Source of the DNA: Flexivirga meconopsidis
GTDB lineage: Bacteria; Actinomycetota; Actinomycetes; Actinomycetales; Dermatophilaceae
NCBI RefSeq assembly: GCF_026162425.1
Contig: NZ_JAOBQJ010000003.1
Coordinates: forward strand, 682,001-746,000
Direction: 5' to 3'
Length of the DNA stretch: 64,000 nt
Position 1 is the first letter of the stretch, and every line of letters begins with the position of its first letter. Below are positions 43,691 through 51,365 of the stretch, one piece after another. A model generated the notes under the pieces. That model did no database searches. It worked only from the letters and a program-made list of their open reading frames with translations, and had not been told where the DNA came from. Position numbers and translations under genes: made by a program.

Positions 43691-45840
43691 CCACCCAGAC
43701 GAGCGCCACAACGGCCGACGACGTCCTCGCCGGCCTCGACCCCGAGCAGCGCGAGGTGGCGAGCAACCCGCTCGGGCCCATGTGCGTGCTGGCCGGCGCC
43801 GGCACCGGCAAGACCCGGGCCATCACCCACCGCATCGCCTACGGCGTGCACTCGGGCGCCTACCGTGCCGATCGCGTGCTCGCGGTGACCTTCACCGCCC
43901 GCGCCGCGGGGGAGATGCGCACCCGGCTGCGCGGCCTCGGCCTGCCCACCGTGCAGGCCCGCACCTTCCACTCCGCCGCCCTGCGGCAGTTGCAGTATTT
44001 CTGGCCGCAGGCGATCGGCGGGCCGACGCCCACCGTGCTGAAGCAGAAGGCGCCGGCCGTCGGCGAGGCGGGCGCGCGGCTGCGCCTGGAGCTGGACCGG
44101 GTCGTGATCCGCGACCTGGCCGCCGAGATCGAGTGGGCAAAGGTGTCGATGCTGACCCCGGAGACCTACCGCGCCGCCGCCGCCCGGGCCGGCCGGTCAC
44201 CCGCCGACCTCGACCTGACCGCGATGGCGCGGCTCTGGGAGACCTACGAGGAGGTGAAGTCGGCGCGTGGCGTGATCGACTTCGAGGACGTGCTGCTGCT
44301 GATGGCCGGCGTGCTCGCCGACCGGGAGGACATCGCGGCGACCGTGCGCGGCCAATACCGCCACTTCGTGGTCGACGAGTATCAGGACGTCAACGCCGTC
44401 CAGCAGGCGCTGCTCGACCAGTGGGTGGGGCAGCGGCCCGACCTTTGCGTAGTCGGTGACCCGGCGCAGACCATTTACTCGTTCACCGGCGCGACACCGC
44501 GCCACCTGCTCGACTTCGCCCGGCGCCGCCCGGACACCCGCACCGTCCGGCTGGTGCGCAACTACCGTTCGACCCCGCAGGTGGTCGGTCTGGCCAACCT
44601 GGTGCTCGACGCCGGGCCGCGCCGCGCGGAGTCGGTGCAGCTGCAGGCCCAGCGCGATGGCGGGCCCATGCCGGTCCTGAGCGCGCAGCCCGATGACGAC
44701 GCCGAGGCGTCATACATCGCTGCGGAGGTGAAAAAGCTTCTCGCGCAAGGGGTCCCGGCCAGTGAGATCGCCGTCCTCTACCGGGTCAACGCGCAGAGTG
44801 AGGCGATCGAGCAGGCGCTGTCCGCAGCCGACGTGCCCTACCTGGTGCGCGGCGGCGAGCGCTTCTTCCAGCGCAAGGAGGTGCAGCAGGCAATCGTGCT
44901 GCTGCGCGGCGCGGTGCGCGGCGACGACGGCAGCGAACCGCTCGGCCGACTGGTGCGCGACATCCTGACCGGCGCCGGTTGGTCACCGCAGCGCCCGACG
45001 GGCGGCGCGGTCCTCGAACGCTGGCAGTCGCTCAACGCACTTGCCGAACTCGCCGATGACCTCAGCGCCGCCGACGAGGGCGTGCGGATCCGTGAGCTGG
45101 TCGCCGAGCTCGACCGGCGAGCCGGTGAACAACACGCGCCCACCGTCGAGGGCGTGACGCTGGCCTCGCTGCACGCCGCCAAGGGTCTGGAATGGGATGC
45201 GGTCTTCCTCGTCGGCTGCTCCGACGGCCTCATCCCGATCTCACTGGCCGAGGGACCGCAGGCGATCGAGGAGGAGCGCCGGCTGCTGTATGTCGGGCTC
45301 ACCCGCGCCCGCACCCACCTGACGCTGACCTGGGCGGCCGCGCGCAACCCCGGCGGCCGGGCGACCCGGCGACCGTCCCGCTTCCTCGACGCGGCGGCCC
45401 CGGTGCTCGGGGAGGGTGCCCGCAGCACCCCGAAATCGGCGAAATCAGCCGCGCCCTCGGGCGGCCGGGGCGGCAAGTCGGTCAAGCCGCGCGCCTGCCG
45501 CACCTGCGGCGAGATGCTGGAGTCGGCCGCCGAGCGCAAGATCGGCCGCTGCAACGACTGCCCGGCGACCTATGACGAGGCGCAATTCGAGGCCTTGCGG
45601 ACCTGGCGGCTGGAGGTCGCCACCGGCAGCAAGGTGCCGGCCTTCGTGGTGTTCACCGACGCGACGCTGGTCGCGATTGCCGAACGCCTACCGACCGACA
45701 CCGCCGCGCTGGCGCGGATCTCCGGCGTCGGCAAGCACAAGCTGGACACCTACGGCGAGTACGTCCTAGCGGTGCTGGCCGGTGAGGACCCGACCGAGGT
45801 CGCCGCCCGATGTGTCGCGGACCGTGCCGCATCGGCCTGA
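43687..45840 (+). CDS. uvrD2: UvrD2-type SF1 DNA helicase with HRDC domain
   Basis: A 717-residue 3'-5' helicase. Motor motifs: LAGAGTGKTRAI, TFTARAAGEMRTRL, VVDEYQDVNAVQQ, GDPAQTIYSFTGA, LHAAKGLEWDAVF and YVGLTRARTH. A linker with a tetracysteine module (CRTC-x14-CNDC, near residue 600) joins the motor to a C-terminal HRDC domain (ATLVAIAERLPTDTAALARI). This is the arrangement of mycobacterial UvrD2 (Rv3198c), which also neighbours whiB7. Confidence 0.95.
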   Translation: MTTQTSATTADDVLAGLDPEQREVASNPLGPMCVLAGAGTGKTRAITHRIAYGVHSGAYRADRVLAVTFTARAAGEMRTRLRGLGLPTVQARTFHSAALRQLQYFWPQAIGGPTPTVLKQKAPAVGEAGARLRLELDRVVIRDLAAEIEWAKVSMLTPETYRAAAARAGRSPADLDLTAMARLWETYEEVKSARGVIDFEDVLLLMAGVLADREDIAATVRGQYRHFVVDEYQDVNAVQQALLDQWVGQRPDLCVVGDPAQTIYSFTGATPRHLLDFARRRPDTRTVRLVRNYRSTPQVVGLANLVLDAGPRRAESVQLQAQRDGGPMPVLSAQPDDDAEASYIAAEVKKLLAQGVPASEIAVLYRVNAQSEAIEQALSAADVPYLVRGGERFFQRKEVQQAIVLLRGAVRGDDGSEPLGRLVRDILTGAGWSPQRPTGGAVLERWQSLNALAELADDLSAADEGVRIRELVAELDRRAGEQHAPTVEGVTLASLHAAKGLEWDAVFLVGCSDGLIPISLAEGPQAIEEERRLLYVGLTRARTHLTLTWAAARNPGGRATRRPSRFLDAAAPVLGEGARSTPKSAKSAAPSGGRGGKSVKPRACRTCGEMLESAAERKIGRCNDCPATYDEAQFEALRTWRLEVATGSKVPAFVVFTDATLVAIAERLPTDTAALARISGVGKHKLDTYGEYVLAVLAGEDPTEVAARCVADRAASA

Positions 45841-45920
45841 TCCGGGCGGCCGATCTTTGACTCGGAGTGGTGAAATCCGTTGTCTCACAACATGTTTCAA
45901 ATAGCGCGACGTGCCGGGCA

Positions 45921-45969
45921 AAGTTTTTCAGTAATTAAGTTGCTCGCGGCAATGAGCACGCCGTAGCCT
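45921..45969 (+). promoter_or_regulatory. whiB7 promoter with AT-rich box
   Basis: An AT-rich tract (45921-45939, AAGTTTTTCAGTAATTAAG) directly precedes TTGCTC (45940-45945); an 18-base spacer leads to TAGCCT (45964-45969). WhiB7-controlled SigA promoters have just such an AT-rich block upstream of the -35, bound by the WhiB7 AT-hook, so this is an autoregulated whiB7 promoter. A separate palindrome GTTGT-N3-ACAAC lies at 45879-45891. Confidence 0.8.
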
Positions 45970-46040
45970 GAACGACGTCCAGCCCAGACGTCTCGGTGGC
46001 GCGCTGGGGACCGCGAGAAGCGAAAGGAGGGTCGGCAACG

Positions 46041-46343
46041 ATGGGAAACATCATGATGCCGCTGCTGTGTGAAACACCTGCCGCGATGACCCCTGCCCTT
46101 CTCGCCATGCCGGCCCTCAAGCCCGCGCGTGCTGGATCCCAGGGCACCAGTGTCTTCGCGGCGATCGACGCCAGCAACGGCATCGGCGGTCAGCTCATCG
46201 TGCGTGACCGCGCTGTCGCTTTCGGTGCCCGTGTCACGGGTGAGGTGTCGGCGCTGGTCATCGATCGCGACGTGCCGACCTACCACAACTCCAAGTTTGC
46301 CGGCGGTGTCAGCCGTTCCGCAGTGGGGAGACCTCCCGTCTGA
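46041..46343 (+). CDS. whiB7 leader upstream ORF (about 100 codons)
   Basis: The open frame begins MGNIMMPLLCETPAAM after AAAGGAGGG nine bases upstream of the ATG and ends ...GRPPV at the TGA 46341-46343. It is translated by the look of its ribosome binding site and GC-biased third positions. It lies wholly in the whiB7 5' leader, and its stop codon sits inside a hairpin that precedes the leader terminator. Pro-Pro just before the stop favours slow translation. I read it as a regulatory leader peptide. A later internal start and a shorter peptide remain possible. Confidence 0.65.
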   Translation: MGNIMMPLLCETPAAMTPALLAMPALKPARAGSQGTSVFAAIDASNGIGGQLIVRDRAVAFGARVTGEVSALVIDRDVPTYHNSKFAGGVSRSAVGRPPV

Positions 46344-46407
46344 GGCGACAACTCAGACAGGTCCTTCCAAGGCCGCGGAACCCGACACCAGGGTCCGCGG
46401 CCTTTTT
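46315..46407 (+). promoter_or_regulatory. whiB7 attenuator: antiterminator, stop-codon hairpin, intrinsic terminator
   Basis: The terminator stem pairs GGCCGCGG-AA-CCC (46371-46383) with GGG-T-CCGCGGCC (46391-46402) and is followed by TTTTT (46403-46407). Upstream, GACCT (46330-46334) and GTCTGAG (46338-46344) pair with CTCAGAC and AGGTC (46352-46363), and this hairpin contains the uORF stop. GTTCCGC (46315-46321) can pair with GCGGAAC (46375-46381), the terminator's left arm, forming an antiterminator. Translation reaching the uORF end would mask 46315-46321 and allow termination; a ribosome stalled earlier would allow readthrough to whiB7. Confidence 0.8.
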
Positions 46408-46553
46408 CGTGTCGCAGGCCGTCCAACCACAACAGGGAAGCCCAGCTCATGTTGCCGAGCACGACCACGAAGAACGCAGCACCGGCCCACCAGGCCGGTG
46501 CCGAGCAGGAAGGACCCCGCACCCGGGGTCGCCACGACAAGGAGGTGCCACCG

Positions 46554-46841
46554 ATGATGCTCACCGATCTGATAGACGCCACCGAGTTGGCCGCGCAATG
46601 CGGCGAACAGCTGCCATGCCGGGTCAACGACCCGGAGCTGTGGTTCGCCGAGCGCCCGGCCGACCTGGAGTTCGCCAAGTCGCTGTGCAGTGACTGCCCG
46701 CTGCGCGAGGCCTGCCTGAGCGGCGCCCTGGAGCGTGAGGAGCCCTGGGGCGTCTGGGGCGGCGAGCTCTTCGAGCACGGCGTCGTCATCCCCCGCAAGC
46801 GGCCCCGTGGCCGCCCGCGCAAGCAGACCGTGGCCGCGTGA
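46554..46841 (+). CDS. whiB7: WhiB7 antibiotic-response transcriptional regulator
   Basis: A 95-residue WhiB-like iron-sulfur protein. The four cluster cysteines are in LPCRVND, then CSDCPLREAC (Cys-x2-Cys-x5-Cys). The turn PWGVWGGE, which contacts SigA, follows, and the C-terminal AT-hook RGRPRK identifies the WhiB7 subclass. It activates intrinsic drug-resistance genes on ribosome or redox stress. AAGGAGGT seven bases before the ATG at 46554 fixes the start, about 580 bases downstream of the predicted promoter. Confidence 0.95.
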   Translation: MMLTDLIDATELAAQCGEQLPCRVNDPELWFAERPADLEFAKSLCSDCPLREACLSGALEREEPWGVWGGELFEHGVVIPRKRPRGRPRKQTVAA

Positions 46842-46892
46842 TCGCCGTGCCGTCTGCTCGTCGGGTCGTCTCATCGACCCACTCATCAGTCC

Positions 46893-46946
46893 GTATGACG
46901 GAGGGCCGGCCAGCCCTCGTCGGTGGAAGCCGGTCCTCCGCCATAC
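46893..46946. terminator. Imperfect hairpin after whiB7
   Basis: GTATG-A-CGGAGG-G-CCGGC (46893-46910) pairs with GCCGG-T-CCTCCG-C-CATAC (46929-46946) with two internal mismatches. No T-run. As at 28007, the stem ends are GTATG/CATAC. Confidence 0.65.
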
Positions 46947-46978
46947 GTGAAAATGCTTGTTATCAAAAGGCTTTCATC

Positions 46979-47104
46979 ATGTTTCAGTTGCTGAGGGTCG
47001 AGCCCCTGCGGGCTCGGCAGCCGGGCGCTCCGCCGCCGGGACGGCAACCGCACCGGACACCTCCGGTGCGCAGGCCGGTCCCGACGACCGTTCCCGCCAA
47101 GTGA
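46979..47104 (+). CDS. Possible small ORF or small RNA unit downstream of whiB7
   Basis: A 41-codon frame, MFQLLRVEPLRARQPGAPPP to VPTTVPAK, begins after AAAAGG at nine bases spacing and is followed 40 bases later by a perfect terminator at 47145. The peptide is rich in Pro and Arg and unlike anything I know. Translation is uncertain: the transcript may be a non-coding RNA, or the region may be the tail of the whiB7 transcript. Confidence 0.35.
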   Translation: MFQLLRVEPLRARQPGAPPPGRQPHRTPPVRRPVPTTVPAK

Positions 47105-47144
47105 GCAAGTACGCCGCGATAACGCGGCACCGACAGTGCGACCC

Positions 47145-47176
47145 GAAGCCGGCCACGGCTCACCGTGGCCGGCTTC
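47145..47176 (+). terminator. Perfect 14-base hairpin terminator
   Basis: GAAGCCGGCCACGG (47145-47158) pairs exactly with CCGTGGCCGGCTTC (47163-47176) around a CTCA loop. Its presence implies a transcript ending here, upstream of the secreted-protein gene. Confidence 0.8.
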
Positions 47177-47218
47177 GTGCTGTTCGCGGCCAGCCGCTGA
47201 CTTTGGCAAACTTTTAAC

Positions 47219-47268
47219 TTACGCATACGTAATATTGGTTTTTTCGGACACTCGCCCAGTGTTAGCTT
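47219..47268 (+). promoter_or_regulatory. Promoter and palindromic operator of secreted paralogue 1
   Basis: TTACG-CATA-CGTAA (47219-47232) is a perfect 14-base palindrome. Thirty bases later comes a -10-like TAGCTT (47263-47268) inside CAGTGTTAGCTTC. The same arrangement precedes the paralogue at 48290, so it is probably a shared regulator site. Confidence 0.6.
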
Positions 47269-47334
47269 CATCACACCTACTCGCTGGTATTCCAGCGTCA
47301 GCTCCGCCGTTCGGCGGTCAATCCTGGAGGTTTC

Positions 47335-47964
47335 ATGAAGCAGCGGCACACGTCTCGTTCCCTTCGGCGCAGCGCGGCAATCGCGGCGCCGATCCTCGCT
47401 GCCGGACTCGCCACCGCGGCCGTTGCGCCGTCCGCGCAGGCGGCTCCCGGCCCGACCAAGACCTACACCGCCTCGCTCAGCATGGGCTGCAAGGCGACGT
47501 CGCCGATCGCGGTCGACCTCGGCACCTGGACCGGATCGGTCTCGGTGGACCTGCCCTCGTCGGCCGCCTCCGGTGACCAGTTGGCGCCTCCGCCGCTCAA
47601 GGCCACCATCAATGTGCCCGGCAGTGCGACCTCCGCGATGAGCCTGATCGGCGCCAAGAACATCCTGTCCGGGACGGCCAAGGCGCCGTACAGCGTGACC
47701 GGTGCGGTTGCGAGCCCGGGCAATCGCAGCGCGAACCTGACCGTCGCCAACACGCCGATCCCGATCACCGGGGGTCAGCCGGTGACCACGACCGCGACCG
47801 GTGTCGGCCAGGCCGAGACGGCGTCGGGATCGGGCAATGCCGTTGTGCAGATTCAGAGCCCGATCAGCATTGCGCTCGTGACCGACAGCCCGACCAGCCC
47901 GAATGTCGCCGTCACCTGCACGTTGCCCAGCCCCGTGACGCTGGCGACGATTCCGGTCAGCTGA
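47335..47964 (+). CDS. Secreted beta-rich protein, paralogue 1 (DUF6801-like)
   Basis: A 209-residue exported protein with a Sec signal (MKQRHTSRSLRR, hydrophobic core, AQA site near residue 36). The mature part is one beta-rich domain: TYTASLSMGCKATSP, DLPSSAASGDQL, NVPGSATSAMSLIGAKN, ANTPIPITGGQP, VAVTCTLPSPVTL. Two cysteines (MGCK and VTCT) could form a disulfide. About two thirds of the mature sequence matches the next gene. It resembles secreted actinobacterial DUF6801-type proteins; function unknown. RBS CTGGAGG precedes the ATG. Confidence 0.8.
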   Translation: MKQRHTSRSLRRSAAIAAPILAAGLATAAVAPSAQAAPGPTKTYTASLSMGCKATSPIAVDLGTWTGSVSVDLPSSAASGDQLAPPPLKATINVPGSATSAMSLIGAKNILSGTAKAPYSVTGAVASPGNRSANLTVANTPIPITGGQPVTTTATGVGQAETASGSGNAVVQIQSPISIALVTDSPTSPNVAVTCTLPSPVTLATIPVS

Positions 47965-48003
47965 CGCGAAGCGACGACATCACGCCCCTCGGGTGGGCGG
48001 GCG

Positions 48004-48038
48004 AACGGCCCCGGAGGTAACCGACCTCCGGGGCCGTT
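48004..48038 (+). terminator. Terminator of secreted paralogue 1
   Basis: A 15-base perfect stem (AACGGCCCCGGAGGT, 48004-48018, with 48024-48038), 40 bases after the stop, followed by TCG. The rest of 47965-48289 holds only the paralogue 2 promoter region. Confidence 0.88.
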
Positions 48039-48113
48039 TCGTCGGCTCGGCAGGTGTCGCTGCCGACTCCAGTGCCGTGGCGCCAGAAAAATTGGACACC
48101 TACCAAAAACGGG

Positions 48114-48164
48114 TTACGAAATCGTAGGAGAATCCCCACGGGCGTCGTGGATCACTGTTAGCCT
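48114..48164 (+). promoter_or_regulatory. Promoter and operator of secreted paralogue 2
   Basis: TTACG-AAAT-CGTAG (48114-48127) repeats the palindrome seen at 47219 with one end base changed, and TAGCCT (48159-48164) in CACTGTTAGCCTC follows 31 bases later. Downstream CTACTGACTGGTA also matches the first copy's CTACTCGCTGGTA. Confidence 0.6.
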
Positions 48165-48289
48165 CCTCACACTACTGACTGGTAGGTAGCTGTCTCGAGA
48201 CAAGCCATGACCCGATGACGGGTCGCATGCAGCACAGGCGGGGGCTCGGGGCGGTGCACCCCATTTCGGATGTCTCCCCTGGAGGACGC

Positions 48290-48928
48290 ATGACCCAGCA
48301 GAACCCTGTGAAGAAGCAGATCTCCCGACGCACGCTCGCCAAGGGCGCGGCATGGTCGGTCCCGGTGGTCGCGACCGCCGTCGCCGCTCCTGCCGCCACC
48401 GCCAGCCCGGGCCCGGTCCAGACCTACTCGGCGCCGATCCAGATGGCGTGCAAGGCCACGGCGCCGCTAGCCCTCGACCTGGGCACCTGGGACGCCACGA
48501 TCAGCACGCAGCTGCCGTCGTCCGCCGCGCCGGGCGACCAGCTCAACTCACCGCCGATCAGCGCGGATGTCACGGTGCCCGGCAGCGCGACCAGCGCCAT
48601 GTCTCTGGTCGGCGCCAAGAACATCCTGTCGGGCACCGCGGACTCGACCTACAGCGTGAGCGGTGCCGTCGTGAACGGCGGCAGTCGAACCGCGTCGCTG
48701 ACTGTGCAGAACACTCCGATCGCGGTGACCGGTGGCCAGCCGGTGAACACCACGGCCTCGGGAGTTGGTCAGGGCGAGACCGCCGGCCCCGGCACCGGTA
48801 GCGCAACGGTGCAGGTGACCGGTCCGATCGAGATCGCTCTGGTCACTGACAGCGCGACCAGCCCGAACGTCGCGGTGACCTGCACGCTCGCCGCCCCGGT
48901 CACGCTGGCCAGCATCCCGATCAACTGA
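48290..48928 (+). CDS. Secreted beta-rich protein, paralogue 2 (Tat-like signal)
   Basis: A 212-residue paralogue of the preceding gene; the mature parts align along their whole length (GSATSAMSLVGAKNILSGTA, ANTP-like QNTPIAVTGGQPV, SPNVAVTCTL), and both cysteines are kept. The export signal differs: ISRRTLAKGAAWSVPVVATA is a twin-arginine type, while paralogue 1 has a Sec-like leader. The ATG at 48290 follows TGGAGG. A tandem duplication with changed secretion route is the simplest reading. Confidence 0.8.
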   Translation: MTQQNPVKKQISRRTLAKGAAWSVPVVATAVAAPAATASPGPVQTYSAPIQMACKATAPLALDLGTWDATISTQLPSSAAPGDQLNSPPISADVTVPGSATSAMSLVGAKNILSGTADSTYSVSGAVVNGGSRTASLTVQNTPIAVTGGQPVNTTASGVGQGETAGPGTGSATVQVTGPIEIALVTDSATSPNVAVTCTLAAPVTLASIPIN

Positions 48929-48953
48929 GCAACTCGGGGGACACCCGCACCAG

Positions 48954-48989
48954 GGAGCGGCCCGGAGGATTCGTCCTCCGGGCCGCTCC
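48954..48989. terminator. UUCG-loop terminator between convergent genes
   Basis: GGAGCGGCCCGGAGGA (48954-48969) pairs perfectly with TCCTCCGGGCCGCTCC (48974-48989) around a TTCG tetraloop, 25 bases after the paralogue 2 stop. Confidence 0.9.
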
Positions 48990-49009
48990 GTGCGTGCGGC
49001 TTGTGCGGT

Positions 49010-50329
49010 TCAGACCACTGGCAGGTCCGACCCGGGCACGTTGCGATCAAAGATCGCGCGCGCAGGCACCGTGCCGCCGATCTGGCACAGCACCGCGATG
49101 CCGCCCAGCCAGGCGCGGTGGATCAGCACGTAGCTGGGCGGCAGGTTGAGGCGTAGGCCGACGGTGAAGGTCGCGTTGCGTGGGTCGTTGAGGTAGTTGA
49201 AGACGCCGCGCAGCCAGTCGCGGTCGAAGTGGAAATCGTTGTTGCGCAACGGTTTCAGGAAGATGCCGAGGTAGTCGAGCACATCCTCGGCGTCGACGTC
49301 GATCGACGGTTTGACGAACCCCTCGTCGCGCAACCCGTCCAGCAGCGTCTCCGCGTCGCCCCGCACCGCGGCGGTGATGAGCTCACCCATCGCGGGCGGC
49401 AGACCATCCGGCAATCGGTTGACGGCGCCGAAGTCCAGCACCCCGAGTCGCCCGTCGGGCAGCAGCCGGAAGTTGCCCGGGTGCGGGTCGGCGTGCAAGA
49501 GACCGGCCCGCTCGGGACCGCCGACCAGAAACTCGAAGTAGCGGCTGGCCGCCAGGTCTCGCTCGTCCTGGGTGCCGTCCGCGATGATCTCCGACAGCGG
49601 CGTGCCACCGAGCCACTCGCTGACGATCACCTTGTCGGTGGCCGAAACCACCTGGGGCAAGAGGAAATCCGGGTCATCAGCGTAGGCATCGGCGAACTGT
49701 TCCTGCATCGCTGCCTCGAGCCGGTAGTCGGTCTCCTCGGCCATCCGGCCCTTGAGCTCCTCCAGGATCGGCGCGACCTCCAGGCCGGGGATCCAGCCGG
49801 TGCTCATCCGGGCGACCCGGGACAGCTGATTGAGATCGGACAGCAGTGCCTCGGCGGCGCCCGGATATTGCACCTTGACCGCGACCTCGCGCCCGTCCCG
49901 CCATACGGCATGGTGGACCTGGCCGATCGAGGCCGCAGCGCGCGGCTGCTCCTCGAACTCGGTGAACTTCGACCGCCAGCGGGTGCCGAGCTCGGCGCGC
50001 AGCGTCGCGTGCAACGACTTGGTGGGCATCGGGGGAGCGGTGTCCTGCAGCTTGGTCAGCATCGCCCGGTATGGCGCTGCCAGGTCCTCCGGCAGGGCAG
50101 CTTCAAACATCGACAGCGACTGCCCGAATTTCATCGCGCCGCCCTTCAGGGTGCCGAGCACCTTGAAGAGCTGCTGCGCGGTCTGCGCCTGGAGCTCGGC
50201 GGTCACCGCTTCGGCCGGCCGGCCGCCGACCCGCTTGCCGAGCCCGACCGCGGCCCGCGCACCGAAGCCGATCGGCAGCGTCGCCAGTCGGGCCGCGCGC
50301 ACCACGGTCTTGCGGGGGAGATCGCTCAC
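49010..50329 (-). CDS. ABC1/UbiB-family atypical kinase
   Basis: A 439-residue UbiB/ADCK-type protein. Family motifs: MKFGQSLSMF (the KxGQ motif that occludes the active site), VAVKVQYPGA, EETDYRLEA, HADPHPGNF and LDFGAVNRLP. The family has ATPase activity tied to lipid or quinone metabolism. The counterpart is Rv3197. I used the GTG at 50329 (AGGAG 11 bases upstream), which overlaps the ThiF-like stop by four bases. Confidence 0.93.
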   Translation of the reverse strand: MSDLPRKTVVRAARLATLPIGFGARAAVGLGKRVGGRPAEAVTAELQAQTAQQLFKVLGTLKGGAMKFGQSLSMFEAALPEDLAAPYRAMLTKLQDTAPPMPTKSLHATLRAELGTRWRSKFTEFEEQPRAAASIGQVHHAVWRDGREVAVKVQYPGAAEALLSDLNQLSRVARMSTGWIPGLEVAPILEELKGRMAEETDYRLEAAMQEQFADAYADDPDFLLPQVVSATDKVIVSEWLGGTPLSEIIADGTQDERDLAASRYFEFLVGGPERAGLLHADPHPGNFRLLPDGRLGVLDFGAVNRLPDGLPPAMGELITAAVRGDAETLLDGLRDEGFVKPSIDVDAEDVLDYLGIFLKPLRNNDFHFDRDWLRGVFNYLNDPRNATFTVGLRLNLPPSYVLIHRAWLGGIAVLCQIGGTVPARAIFDRNVPGSDLPVV

Positions 50330-51186
50330 CCGGTCATTGTCTCCTGTCGCCCGGCAGCGGCGCAGCAGGCCGGGTGCACCGGCCACAGGTGATGGGAGAT
50401 GCGCGGGGTCGGTAGCTGCATGGACAGACTCACCCCGGCCGGAAGCGGCACCTCGCTCAGCAGTCCACTGACCACGTTGGCGACCAGTCCCGCTGCCATT
50501 GCGGCGATCTCGGGTCGCGCGTCGACCGACTCGTCGATGCTGCCGGAGGAGGACCGGGTCGCCGCCCAGTTGGCCCAGGCCGGGTCACGGTCGGCGCGGT
50601 GCCGGTCGAGACAGTGCAGGCAGGGGCCGGCATCGGGGCGGATCAGCGGTCCCACGACCAGCTGGTCGCCCGAGACGATAACCGGCAGCTGCCGTATCCC
50701 GTGCCGCTGCCAGCGGCCGCCGGTCCACGGCGCAAGCGCGTCGACCGCAGGCAACACCACCACGTCGGGTAGCTCGCGACCGCTGGTGGGTCCGTGCTCG
50801 AGCCGGGCGATGGCCACGTCGTCGGTGACGACCTCGGCGACCGAGTGCCGCAACGCCCGGGCCACCTCCTGCGCCACCGACCCGGAGCCCACGACCGCGA
50901 CCCGGCCGGTGCCGATGCGCACCGGCGCGAGCGCGACGGCCGCGGCGCACAACTGGGCGGCGACCGCCGACCACCGCCTGCCCGGGACCGCGGCGCGGCG
51001 GAGTTGATCGGGCTGCAGCGTCGGACCGAGGGTGAGGATCGCGGTGGCTTCGGCTCGGCTCAACCCGCTGAGGACGAGGCCACCCGGGCGGGCGCCTTCC
51101 AGAAGCACCTCGTCGTCGCCGCGTCGGCGCGCCCGCAGCGCGGCGGTGACGGGACGAGTGGCGGGTGAGGTGTGCTCGCGGGTCAT
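50326..51186 (-). CDS. ThiF-like (E1-fold) protein of unknown substrate
   Basis: A 286-residue protein with a Rossmann GxGxxA-type loop VAVVGSGSVAQEVARAL and CLHCLDRHRADRDPAW, reminiscent of cyclodehydratase-associated ThiF/ocin-type proteins and of Rv3196. Only one CxxC pair is visible and the adenylation Arg finger is not obvious, so it may not be an active adenylyltransferase. The ATG at 51186 was chosen; an open frame extends upstream. It is cotranscribed with the ABC1 kinase. Confidence 0.72.
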   Translation of the reverse strand: MTREHTSPATRPVTAALRARRRGDDEVLLEGARPGGLVLSGLSRAEATAILTLGPTLQPDQLRRAAVPGRRWSAVAAQLCAAAVALAPVRIGTGRVAVVGSGSVAQEVARALRHSVAEVVTDDVAIARLEHGPTSGRELPDVVVLPAVDALAPWTGGRWQRHGIRQLPVIVSGDQLVVGPLIRPDAGPCLHCLDRHRADRDPAWANWAATRSSSGSIDESVDARPEIAAMAAGLVANVVSGLLSEVPLPAGVSLSMQLPTPRISHHLWPVHPACCAAAGRQETMTG

Positions 51187-51365
51187 GGCTGCCTCGGAAC
51201 TGATCGGTGCGCGGTCGGGGCACCGCGCCGGGAAGAGGTTCACCGTGCCACCGATGACGTCCGGCGTGCCGGACGTTGTCCACAGGGGGGCCTTCGCCGG
51301 ATGTGATTCCACAGCACGGCCGCACGCTCATCGCCTTTGTCACCGCGGTGGCTTAGGTTCGAGGC

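Noticed and set aside
46041-46343. The uORF as an independent functional gene
   Set aside because: It lies between the whiB7 promoter and the leader terminator, with its stop inside the regulatory hairpin, and shows no recognisable domain; leader-peptide function is the simpler reading.
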